54,502 nucleotides of DNA from Granulicella sp. (GTDB lineage: Bacteria; Acidobacteriota; Terriglobia; Terriglobales; Acidobacteriaceae). The stretch lies in the NCBI GenBank assembly GCA_025357875.1, contig JANYLK010000012.1:1-54502 (forward strand). The letters run 5' to 3'. Both the position numbers and the translations under genes were made by a program. Numbering within the stretch: the stretch's first letter is position 1; each line of letters opens with the position of its first letter. Shown piece after piece: positions 34,151 to 42,974 of this stretch. The notes beneath the pieces were generated by a model, which was not told where the DNA came from, ran no database searches, and worked only from the letters and a program-made list of their open reading frames with translations.

Positions 34151-35358
34151 TAAACATCGCGCTGATACCGCTTCTGCTTTTTCATCGTGGCGAGATACTC
34201 TACCGCCTGATCCGGCGTGCCTTGCGATCCCGCTGCAATTGCATCCAGCAGCGCCGTCTCCACTGACTTAGCCATGCGCGAAGCATCGCCACAGACATAG
34301 AAGTATGCTCCCCGCTCGAGCCACGCATACAGCTCAGAGGCATGCTCACTCATGCGGTCCTGCACGTAAATCTTTTCGGGCTGATCGCGTGAAAACGCCG
34401 TATCCAGCCGCGTAAGCGTCCCATCCGACTGCATCGCCTTGAACTGATCCTCATAAAGGAAGTCGGCAGCAGCGTGCTGATCTCCGAAGAAAAGCCAGTT
34501 GTCGCCGCTCGCGCCCTTCGCCTGCCGCTCTTCCAGGAACGCGCGAAACGGTGCAACGCCCGTTCCTGGCCCAACCATAATTACCGGAGCCGCGTCGTCT
34601 GCAGGCAATCTGAAATTCTGATTCGAATGCAGAAAAATCGGGAGTACCTCACCCACATGTGCGCGCTCGCCTAATTGTCCACTCGCTACTCCTTGCCGGT
34701 CACGACCATGCGCGTCGTAACGCACCACACGGACGCTCGTCTCTGCCCGGTCCGGATGCGCAATCTGACTCGACGCGATGGAGTACAGACGAGGAACCAG
34801 GCGCGGTAGCACATTGAATAACTCTTGCGGCGTCACTACCGCGCCTGGAAATGCGGTGATCAAGTCGATAAATTCGCGACCCCAGCAGTACTCCTCCGCG
34901 CGCAATTTGTTATCTGGACCGCACAACATCTTCAGTTCGTCGTATCCGCGACCGCCAACACCTGATGCTCCCGAAAGCTTGGCATATTGCCCAATGGTGC
35001 TCCGCGTCAGTTTTCCAATCGTCAACCGAGTACGCAGCGCTTCCTCAAAACTGATCTCAAACTTGTAGTGGTCGAGCACCCGCTCATCACCGGTAAAACC
35101 CAGCGCCGCAAGCACCTCCGCCACTATCTGCACGCGATTTTCCGGCACGATGCCAATCGAGTCGCCGGGCGTGTAGGTCATCCCGTGTTCAAGCGAAAAC
35201 GCCAGATGCCGCGTCTCTTTCTCAGACCCTTCGCCACTGAGCAAGCGGTTCGCTACCACCGTCGAAAGATATGGATTGTTCCGTGTGTACCTAGAATTCT
35301 CAAACGTATCCGCCGTATTATTTTCGGCGACCGTCGCCGACTCCTCAACCTGGCTCAT
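34147..35358 (-). CDS. CysJ-like NADPH:FAD reductase lacking the flavodoxin domain
   Basis: A 403-residue soluble flavoprotein with the FAD/NADPH half of sulfite reductase subunit alpha. FAD motif RLYSIASS (about 190) and GAVVTPQELF precede the NADPH motif GPGTGVAPFRAFLEERQ and CGDASRMAKSV. The C-terminus KRYQRDVY is identical in style to E. coli CysJ. The flavodoxin (FMN) domain is absent: only about 40 variable residues precede the FAD-binding domain. A separate flavodoxin or a different acceptor must therefore serve it; no CysI or other sulfite-reductase gene is nearby. Sulfite reduction is the likeliest role but is inferred. Confidence 0.85.
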   Translation of the reverse strand: MSQVEESATVAENNTADTFENSRYTRNNPYLSTVVANRLLSGEGSEKETRHLAFSLEHGMTYTPGDSIGIVPENRVQIVAEVLAALGFTGDERVLDHYKFEISFEEALRTRLTIGKLTRSTIGQYAKLSGASGVGGRGYDELKMLCGPDNKLRAEEYCWGREFIDLITAFPGAVVTPQELFNVLPRLVPRLYSIASSQIAHPDRAETSVRVVRYDAHGRDRQGVASGQLGERAHVGEVLPIFLHSNQNFRLPADDAAPVIMVGPGTGVAPFRAFLEERQAKGASGDNWLFFGDQHAAADFLYEDQFKAMQSDGTLTRLDTAFSRDQPEKIYVQDRMSEHASELYAWLERGAYFYVCGDASRMAKSVETALLDAIAAGSQGTPDQAVEYLATMKKQKRYQRDVY

Positions 35359-35465
35359 CCCTTGATTGTAAACCGCCTACCCATGCATGTTCGCGGTCTA
35401 TCTTGACGGAAATGGCTTCGCCTTGCGTACGCCGAGCATCCAAATGCCATGCTCCCTAGCCAGAA

Positions 35466-35936
35466 TGAAATCATCGTCAGGAGCGGGCATGGCAGGTCTC
35501 ATCGCCGCGCCCAAAGCACCACGGCTACGTTGAGGGTTTCAATGCCGCCGATCATCGCATCATCGCTGTTGCTTCGCTTGCTGTGCAGCAGGCTGCGGAA
35601 GACGCCATCGAAGGCGATCGCCTCTTTCGTGTTCGCGATGACTACGACCGCCCTCCACTATTTCCCGCCGACGAATTCACGGCCGGTGGCGGGCGCATCC
35701 TCTTCAACACCGCGGTCGAGCAAGTCGAGTGGACTCCCGGTAACGTCGCTGTTCATGCCAACTTTGGCGGCCAACGAATCGTCTACGATGCCGCACAGGC
35801 TGTCATCGCGCTGCCCCTCACGGTTCTTCAACAGCAAGCAGTCGAGTTCAACCCTGTGCCTCATACCGTGCTCCAGACCTGTGCACGCCGAATTCGATTA
35901 GGCATCCGAGCAGCTCAGCAAGTCCTCCGCGATTGA
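35466..35936 (+). pseudogene. Flavin amine oxidase remnant
   Basis: Two pieces of an FAD amine-oxidase-like protein. A dinucleotide motif GAGMAGLIAA (from 35480) is one base out of frame with the preceding EIIV. From 35523 the frame reads GYVEGFNAADHRIIAVA, AEDAIEGDRLFRVRDDYDR, and GGRILFNTAVEQVEW to a Leu/Gln-rich end at 35936. In intact relatives, as I recall them, well over 100 residues separate these pieces, so an internal deletion plus a frame change are implied. The C-terminal FAD and substrate regions are also missing. Confidence 0.75.
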
Positions 35937-35978
35937 TGCCATCAAATCACATCATGCCAGCCGATTTAGAATATAGAG

Positions 35979-37076
35979 GTGTTAACTCCGACCGCCACAA
36001 TCGCCGACATCCGCCGAAAGATACAAGCCCGCGAACGCATCTCCTCGGACGAAGCGCTCTGGCTGTGGCGCGAGGCCAGCGACGGCGACATGCGTGGCCT
36101 CGCCTCGCAAGTCCGCGCGCGTTTCCACTCGCCCACGGCGTGTACGTACATGCTGATGCGGATCATCAACTACACCAACGTCTGCGTCGCCCAGTGCGAC
36201 TACTGCGCCTTTTACAAACTCCCCGGGCAAGAGGGTGGATACGTTCTGTCGCATGAGCAGGTGTTCGCTAAGCTGGACGAGCTGCTCGCGCTCGGCGGCG
36301 ATCTCGCCGGGTTCAATGGCGGCTTCAACCCGCATCTTCCGCTGGACTATTACTGCGACCTCTTCCGCGCGATCCGCGAGCGCTACGGCGAACGCCTGGA
36401 GTTCTACGCGCTCACCATCGCCGAGTTCATGTACCTCGCAGACCACGCCAATCTCGACTACGCCGCAGCCGCCGAGCGGTTCAGACGAGCCGGCGTTCGC
36501 TGGATCACCGGCGGCGGGTCAGAGATACTCACCGAAGATTTCCGCCGGCGCCATAGCAAATTCAAATACACCGTTGCAGAGTACTTTGCTGCCCAGCGGG
36601 CCCTCGTCGACGCTGGCCTGCGCACATCAGCGACCATGGTCATCGGCTTTGACGAGACGATTGAAGAGCGTATCGAACACCTTGAACGGACTCGCGATTT
36701 TCAGGACCAGCTTCTAACTTCGAAGCATCCCGAGGCTCTCGCCAGCTTCCTCTGCTGGACCTTCAAGCCCTACTTCACACAACTAGGCGGCATCGAGATT
36801 ACGACGAACGAATACCTCCGCCACCTGGCGTTGAGTCGCATTTATCTCGACAACATCCCGCGCATCCGCACCTCCGTTCTCACGCAGAACGAGCGTGCCC
36901 TCGAAGGCCTGCTCTACGGCGCGGACGACTTCGACCTCCCCATCGAAGACGAAGTGACGCAACTGGCCGGCGCTACTATCAGCCTCAACTTCGACAAGAT
37001 GCTGGAAGCTGCGCGCAAGCTTGGCTTCGAACCAACCTATCGCCACGTCGCACTGGATTGGGACTCGCCCGCCTAA
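35979..37076 (+). CDS. mqnC: Dehypoxanthine futalosine cyclase (radical SAM, menaquinone synthesis)
   Basis: It cyclises dehypoxanthinyl futalosine to cyclic DHFL in the futalosine menaquinone pathway. The 365 residues include the radical-SAM cluster CVAQCDYCAFYKLPG (Cys69, Cys73, Cys76) in the characteristic CX3CX2C spacing, then GGFNPHLPLDYYCDLF, a MqnC-type segment, and RWITGGGSEILTEDFRR. I use the GTG at 35979; no in-frame ATG fits. No other mqn gene is in the window. It stands between two decayed loci, and the intact frame shows it is under selection. Confidence 0.93.
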   Translation: MLTPTATIADIRRKIQARERISSDEALWLWREASDGDMRGLASQVRARFHSPTACTYMLMRIINYTNVCVAQCDYCAFYKLPGQEGGYVLSHEQVFAKLDELLALGGDLAGFNGGFNPHLPLDYYCDLFRAIRERYGERLEFYALTIAEFMYLADHANLDYAAAAERFRRAGVRWITGGGSEILTEDFRRRHSKFKYTVAEYFAAQRALVDAGLRTSATMVIGFDETIEERIEHLERTRDFQDQLLTSKHPEALASFLCWTFKPYFTQLGGIEITTNEYLRHLALSRIYLDNIPRIRTSVLTQNERALEGLLYGADDFDLPIEDEVTQLAGATISLNFDKMLEAARKLGFEPTYRHVALDWDSPA

Positions 37077-37092
37077 CACTCTTCTAGTCCCG

Positions 37093-37735
37093 AGAACTAA
37101 TGAGGCAATCCGTGACGCACCGACGATACTTGTGGCGACGTGGAGCGATGGGCTGGCGATCGACGCACGCAAAAGTTCTTGTACCAACCCGTCCGCGGGC
37201 TAGTACCGGATGGACGCGGCAGTGCACTCTCCATCGTCGGTGTCCATTCTTTGCGTAGGCGTGCATCAACCGGCGAGTGGGAAACCATTGCAACGAGCGA
37301 TTTCGACCTTTTGTGCTAGATGGCTTTTCGAGGCGTAATCTGCGTCGGAACGGAGGACGCACGCATGTTTCGACTAAGCCATCATGTCGCTGCTGATGCA
37401 GAGGCCGATCGCGGAAGCCGCTGCTACGATGTCGGGATCCGACTCGTGCGCGCGCACCGCACATACATCGCTGTTGATATCTATGGTAGGCTGCCAGGTT
37501 CTACCGCCATCCAGCTAACGCGCGATCAAGCCGGATGGAGAGATAGTGCCTGTCGAAGATGGCCTGCCTGTGTGGACCAACGGTATAGCCTACACAGGTT
37601 GCAACGCGATCAAACGGCTCGGCGGTTGCAGTAGTCGACAAAGCTGGAACCCGGTATCTGTCCACAAAGTTTGGCCGCTCCTGGTCACAGACCAGCAGCG
37701 TACTACCAACCCCCGAGCTCCGTTCTAATCTGTTG
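37093..37735 (+). pseudogene. BNR/Asp-box repeat protein remnant, multiply frameshifted
   Basis: Fragments of a WD40/BNR-type beta-propeller protein survive in different frames: ILVATWSDGLAI (about 37122), FLYQPVRGLVPDGRG and GVHSLRRRASTGEW (37176 on), then a TAG at 37317 and VICVGTEDARMFRL. Later come EDGLPVWTNGIAYTGC (about 37550) and VAVVDKAGTRYLSTKFGRSW, the last an Asp-box. No single open frame spans them. Recognition rests on these recurrent motifs; I could not align it to a database. Confidence 0.65.
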
Positions 37736-37798
37736 GCCAGAAAAATTGGGTGCCCCATTCATGACATAGTCTCATCGCGTCAAGAGTGGGGTCGAGCC

Positions 37799-38113
37799 TC
37801 ACCCATACGCCACAGGATTCTTTTTCAGCCACCGCGCATCCCGCACCACGTGTACATGATGAACCAGTTGGTGAGCAGCTTCCATCTCCTCCTGGCGTTT
37901 CATCCAGGTCACCATGCCGGCACAGGCCGCCAGCGCTCCCAGGCATATCTGCCCCGAAACGGGTAGCCGCCGCTTTCTTGAGACGAGCGAATAGCCAAGC
38001 AGACTTCCTGCGGCCGCAAGCGCAAATGCAGAAGCCAGCCCCAACAGCGGCACATCCCATGCCTGCGCTCTGAATAGGTTCGGGTGAGTCGATACCACGG
38101 CAGTATCCATCAA
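37799..38113 (-). CDS. Small hypothetical two-helix membrane protein
   Basis: A 104-residue protein with two probable transmembrane helices (VPLLGLASAFALAAAGSLLG and PVSGQICLGALAACAGMVTW) joined by a short basic loop (VSRKRRL), and a His/Val-rich hydrophilic tail (AHQLVHHVHVVRDARW). I recognise no family. It lies alone between the BNR remnant and a long gene-poor stretch. The ATG is the first in frame, and an alternative ATG two codons on is not distinguished. Confidence 0.55.
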   Translation of the reverse strand: MMDTAVVSTHPNLFRAQAWDVPLLGLASAFALAAAGSLLGYSLVSRKRRLPVSGQICLGALAACAGMVTWMKRQEEMEAAHQLVHHVHVVRDARWLKKNPVAYG

Positions 38114-38810
38114 TGTAACCTCCGCTCCGACTTTTACTCGCCGGGACTAGACGTAGACAGTGTCTGCGTTCTTCAACGACTATGCTATGACGTGCGTCAC
38201 CAGTCTTTAGCCGATCTTTCCACTTTTCAAAGACCTTCACAAACTGCGGAGACATCCAGCGCTACTCACCGAAAACATCTAGTTCTGCCGTTCGCAGTAG
38301 AAGCGGGCTTCAGCCTGCGGGAAACCATGCAGAAGAAGGCTTTAGCCCCGGGCGCTCTTGTTATGTCGGCCAAAAAGTCCTTTCATGTCGCGCATCTCGC
38401 ACACTCCGCAGAGTCATACCCTCCTTTCCCACAGCCACTCCCTTGACACCCCGACTACAATCGTAATTGAGATGGAACCGTCGTGCGAATTGCGCAGGAC
38501 CTCAACTACAACCACAGAGTCAGACCCATTTCATACCTCTTCGACTATGTAGCCTTTCGAAGTTTTCCGGCCGAGGTCCGGACCTAAGTTGTTTAGAAGG
38601 GTACTTCCAAGACTTATTGGGGGAGGGGGGTATACCGCAGCCCGAACCAATTGCCGGTCGCCGGGAACGAATCTTGAAGAGCGGGAGTCTATTAATACAG
38701 CCGCATGCTGCAGGGAAATTTCCTGCAGGCTACTTCGCAACTGCCGTTCCTTCATCGGTAGCTGAATTTACGCAGCAATACCTCTTTACACCGGAAGGAA
38801 CTCGCCAGAG
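38114..38810. other. Gene-poor stretch upstream of the DUF4139 pseudogene
   Basis: Nearly 700 bp without a supportable gene. It contains the palindrome pair described separately and presumably the promoter of the broken DUF4139 gene. Frames here are short, lack family motifs and have poor coding composition. Confidence 0.6.
38303..38350. repeat. Two GGCTTYAGCC palindromes (REP-like)
   Basis: GGCTTCAGCC (38306-38315) and GGCTTTAGCC (38338-38347) are 32 bp apart inside GC-rich flanks (gcgggcttcagcctgcgg and aaggctttagccccgggc). I remember similar palindromes as scattered intergenic repeats in this phylum, so a REP-like element is possible. No transposase is near. Confidence 0.35.
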
Positions 38811-41022
38811 ATGCGCCAGGCAATCGGCTTCCCCTCCCTCTTTCTTGCAGTCACTCTCATCGCAAGCGCCCAGCAACCGGCCAGCAAGCCAACCGCAAAG
38901 TCGCTACACAAGTCGATCGATGCACGAACGGAGGCTGCGGCTGTCTCCTCGCAGCTTCCCGTAACCCGCGTCTCGCTCTACAAGAATGGTGTCGGATTCT
39001 TCGAGCACATCGGCCGCGTGACTGGCAACCAGAGCGTCACCATCGACTTCACCACCGCGCAGCTCAACGATGAACTGCAATCCCTCACCGCGATCGATCT
39101 CAACGGAGGACGCATCGCCGGCGCAGGTTATAACTCGACCACGCCGCTAGAAGAGCAGCTAAAAGCCCTTCCTCTTGCTCTCGGCCAAGACCCCACCGCC
39201 ATCGACTTCTACAATGCTATTCGCGGCGCACGCGTCGAAGTCCGCTCGGGCACAGTCGCCATCACGGGACGCCTGCTCAACATCGAAGTCGTCAACGTGC
39301 CTGACGGCGACGACAAGCCGGCCAGCGAGAAGCGAATCATCACTGTAATCGGCGACGCAGGCGAGATTCGCACCATCGACCTGACCGCCGCCACTCAGGT
39401 CCGCCTGCTCGACGCCGACCTGCACACCGACGTCACCCGCTACCTGCAACTGCTCGCCAGCACCCGCAATCAGGGCCTGCGCCATCTCAACCTGTAGGAC
39501 AACGGAACCGGTACCCGCGAACTCCATGTCAGCTACATCTCCGAAGTCCCGATCTGGAAATCCACCTACCGCATACTCTTCACCGAGCCAACATCTGCGA
39601 GCAGCGCCAAGACCCAGACAGCAACACTGCAAGGTTGGTCGGTCGTCGACAATACCACCGGCACCGACTGGATCAACGTGCAGCTCTCGCTGATTGCAGG
39701 TGCGCCGCAAAGCTTCATTCAGCCACTCTCCGTTCCGTATTATTCCCGCCGCCCCGAGATCGGTTTGCCGCAGGAAGCACAACTCACTCCGCAGACACAC
39801 GAAAGCGGCAACGAGGTAGAGGAAGCACTGTCTTCACCAGCAAAGTTGCCGAAGGCTATCGGACGGATTGGCTCAGGGATGGCTGCTGGCGTCGCTGGCA
39901 ATTTCGGTGGCCCCGTGCGCAGCGCAGGGGTCTACGGCTTCTCCGGGCAGGCGGATGCGAACGGCGCCCCTGGCAGGATTAGGGAAGCCCCGGCCCCACC
40001 CGCACCGTATGAGCAGTCGGCGCAGAACTCCCTTACCCCTAACACCACAACGGCAAAATTTGACGACTACTTCGCGTACAACCTCACAGAACCCATCACA
40101 ATTCGCAAGAACGAATCTGCGCTCGTCCCCATCCTGCAAACCAAGATCGATGCTGAGCGCGTCACACTCTGGTCGTCGCGCCAGCCAACGCCGCTGCGCG
40201 CTTTGTGGATCACCAATACCTCCAACCTGACGCTCGACCGCGGCTCATTCTCGATCGTGGAAAACGGCAACTTCGGCGGCGAAGGCTTGCTCGATCCGGT
40301 ACATCCCGCAGAAAAGCGGCTGCTCTCCTACGCCGTCGATGAAGCCGTTCGCGTCACCACCGACTACTCGCACAACACCGAACGCATTGACCGTATCACC
40401 GTCAGCAAGGGCGTACTCAAGCAATCCACGCTTGACGTCAGTGAGATCGAGTATCTGGTCCATAACGCCGCCGCCGAGCCCCGCTCCGTCATTATCGAGC
40501 ATCCGGTCCGAGCGGGATGGACACTCGACTCCGAGATAAAACCCATCGAAACCACCCGGACCGTCAATCGGTTTCGGGTCGCCACGCCTCCGGGCGAAAC
40601 CGTGCGTCTCCACATTTGGCGAACACCATTCCGGAATGTCCACCTACCGGCTCACCAATTCCAACGACAATCAGCTTGCATTTATTCTCAGCCAGACCAA
40701 CAACGACCCTGCGATCCAGCAGGCGCTGGCACCCATCCTCGATGCGCGTCGCCGTGTCGCCGATATACAGGCTGCTTTTGATAGGGTCACCGCCCGACTC
40801 GCAAGCCTGCATTCGGATGAAGAGCGTCAGCGTTCCAACATCATCGCGCTCGCCACAGCCGATAAGGCCTCACGAGACCGCTTCGTGCACGACCTGAACG
40901 CAACTGAAGACCAGATCGCCGCCACGCAGAAAGAACTCGCCACCGCTCAGGCCAACCTGCAATCAGCCAAGGACGCGCTCGCCAACAGAATCGAATCGCT
41001 CGAGATCGATGAAAAGCTATGA
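38811..41022 (+). pseudogene. DUF4139-type (MuiA-like) exported protein, broken
   Basis: One ancestral gene of about 735 codons in three pieces. The frame starts at 38811 (hydrophobic FPSLFLAVTLIASA signal), runs to an amber TAG at 39495-39497 (HLNL then stop) and continues in the same frame with DNGTGTREL, HVSYISEVPIWKSTYR and QGWSVVDNTTGTDW, typical of the DUF4139 beta-rich domain. A one-base insertion in the TTT at 40615-40617 then shifts it, and the +1 frame goes on as GEHHSGMSTYRLTNSNDNQL to a coiled-coil tail ending EIDEKL at 41022. Both lesions are simple and look young. Confidence 0.85.
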
Positions 41023-41046
41023 ATTGGTATCGTGCCGTTAGCCAAA

Positions 41047-42777
41047 CTAGAACGTGAACGACAATCCGGCTTGGATCGTCCGCGGGGATTGAGCCAGAAA
41101 CAACGTGCGGCCATCCGCCGACAAAAACGGCTGATATCCCTCCGCCAGCAGATTGGTTACATCAATCGTGGCCTCGAACCCTGGAGGTAATCTGTTTCCC
41201 CAATGCATCGATTGGCGAACATACAAGCTGAAATATCCCTGATCGCTTCCTGCGTCGTACGCATCTACTGCGGTCATCAGATGCTGAGGTTGCCAGCGAT
41301 ACGCAGCGCGCACTTTGGTCCCAGTACGAAGCATGCGCCCTCTTACCGCAGCGGTAAGTGCCTCGGCGTTCTCAGGCCGCAATCCAGCAAACGCCTGAGC
41401 CAGTCCATCTAAACCAGTATTGTGTGCAGCGAGTGCAGCGCTGACTTGATACTCAAGTGTCGCCCAAAGACTCGGAGTCAACGGCTCCGACACCGAAAAT
41501 CTCATACCGCTCGATGTGTAGCCTGCACCCAGAAGGCGAAAGCTGTCAGTGGCCGTATCCACAACTGCTTCGGTCGCTGTGCTCATATCGCCAGCAGTCA
41601 AAGCGCCGGAGCCAGCAATCGCCGATCGATTGATCACATCATGGAAGACCGCGCCCTCGAGCAGGCCGCGCCCAATCTGCTTACTCGCCGCAATCTCCTG
41701 ATGCCTTCCACTCTCAGTGAGCATCCGGCCACCGCTCATGGCCGTTACCGGCAGATCCGCCGAGATCGAATCCAATCCATCAAAGCTCTGCAGACTGCGC
41801 GAAGACGCAAGTGTGTAACGAATCGCCCACACCTTGCCCGGATGCACTGTCACCCGCAGAAATGGCTGCGTGGTTAGCGAGGTTGCGGTCGTACGAATGG
41901 CATACACCGTGGCTCCCGCTTCCAGATCCACCGAGTCGCCCAACTGCATCTTTCTCGCACTCGCAACACGCAACACTTGCATACCCATTGCGCCGTCGCC
42001 GCTCATCATCTCGGGGTGCGAGACGAAGTTCATCACTATCCGCGAGGATCCCGCAAAGGCCGTCGTGTGTTCGTAGCCTGCATCCACCTCAGTCGAAAGA
42101 CCACGGATAGACGATCTCCCGGTCCCGACATTCGTTCGCACCATCACGTCCGAACCGCGGCCGCCCACACGGTCCGCCACAATCACTGTGTGTAGACCGC
42201 CGTCCCCAAACCCTCCGCCTCCGCCCACGACAGAAGCACGCGCCTGGATCGGCGCATGGCGTGACCCTTCCAACGCATGGGACGATACCGGCACAATCTC
42301 TCCATCGTCCAGCATGCGCAGAATCGGCCGCGCCGTCGCTGACCGCAGCGTCCACGTCCAGTCGTCGCCAGGCTCATCCGCCTTACGCCGCTGTGCCGGA
42401 ATCCATGCCGCAGGGTCTGCCGGCATACTGAGGGTCAAGTTCACCGTCGCCAGCATGCCAGTCGCGAGTTGGAGATTGCGACGTGTCGCGGGCAGGAACA
42501 GGACTGCAGTCGCGCGCACCTGGTAGCTTCCGGAAACCAGGTTGGCAATCCGATATCGGCCCGCCATGTCCGTGAAGGCGGTTGCCACGCTGACTGAACC
42601 CGCAGCAAGTACCTGGACCCTCGCGCCCATCTGCGCGACTCCCTGCGCGTCCCGAACAACACCCGAGACGACCGCCATCGAGGATGCGGAACAGGTACCC
42701 GATGCCACCAAGAGCATCAGTGCGCCAATCCCTAGTTCCTTACCGAATTGTATCCAGCAACGTGGCACAGTAAGCAT
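41047..42777 (-). CDS. Outer-membrane protein with N-terminal carboxypeptidase-regulatory domain
   Basis: A protein of about 576 residues with a predicted signal peptide (ELGIGALMLLVASGTCSAS). A carboxypeptidase-regulatory Ig domain follows (SGVVRDAQGVAQMGARVQVL, GRYRIANLVSGSYQVRATAV), then a beta-rich region ending LSFTF, as in outer-membrane barrels. It lacks the plug motifs of the 13792 receptor and is about half its length, so it is not a standard TonB-dependent receptor. I use ATG 42777; the upstream frame adds no signal-like residues. It follows the GWxTD gene on the same strand, and a shared function is likely but unknown. Confidence 0.75.
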   Translation of the reverse strand: MLTVPRCWIQFGKELGIGALMLLVASGTCSASSMAVVSGVVRDAQGVAQMGARVQVLAAGSVSVATAFTDMAGRYRIANLVSGSYQVRATAVLFLPATRRNLQLATGMLATVNLTLSMPADPAAWIPAQRRKADEPGDDWTWTLRSATARPILRMLDDGEIVPVSSHALEGSRHAPIQARASVVGGGGGFGDGGLHTVIVADRVGGRGSDVMVRTNVGTGRSSIRGLSTEVDAGYEHTTAFAGSSRIVMNFVSHPEMMSGDGAMGMQVLRVASARKMQLGDSVDLEAGATVYAIRTTATSLTTQPFLRVTVHPGKVWAIRYTLASSRSLQSFDGLDSISADLPVTAMSGGRMLTESGRHQEIAASKQIGRGLLEGAVFHDVINRSAIAGSGALTAGDMSTATEAVVDTATDSFRLLGAGYTSSGMRFSVSEPLTPSLWATLEYQVSAALAAHNTGLDGLAQAFAGLRPENAEALTAAVRGRMLRTGTKVRAAYRWQPQHLMTAVDAYDAGSDQGYFSLYVRQSMHWGNRLPPGFEATIDVTNLLAEGYQPFLSADGRTLFLAQSPRTIQAGLSFTF

Positions 42778-42974
42778 CACCCTGTGCGTCGATGGCCATC
42801 TCCTGAATTGACGGCACCCGAAAAGGGAGGCCCGTCCGAGTGCTGTGCGCCGGCAATCGATCATCGCAACTCAATCCGCGTAATCATATTGCCTGAAAGC
42901 CGCGCATCCGCCCTCAAGTTACTCCGGTCGAGCGCTGTTGCTTGCGGCGCTTCGACTTCATTCAAACCTGGAAA

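Noticed and set aside
8615..39497. TAG reassigned or suppressed in this organism, because several in-frame lesions (8615, 37317, 39495) are amber
   Set aside because: Many genes here end properly with TAG (M29 peptidase, ric, Crp/Fnr, uvrC, DUF4252, anti-sigma, OmpA lipoprotein, first NarL regulator), and the broken genes also carry frame shifts or substitutions.
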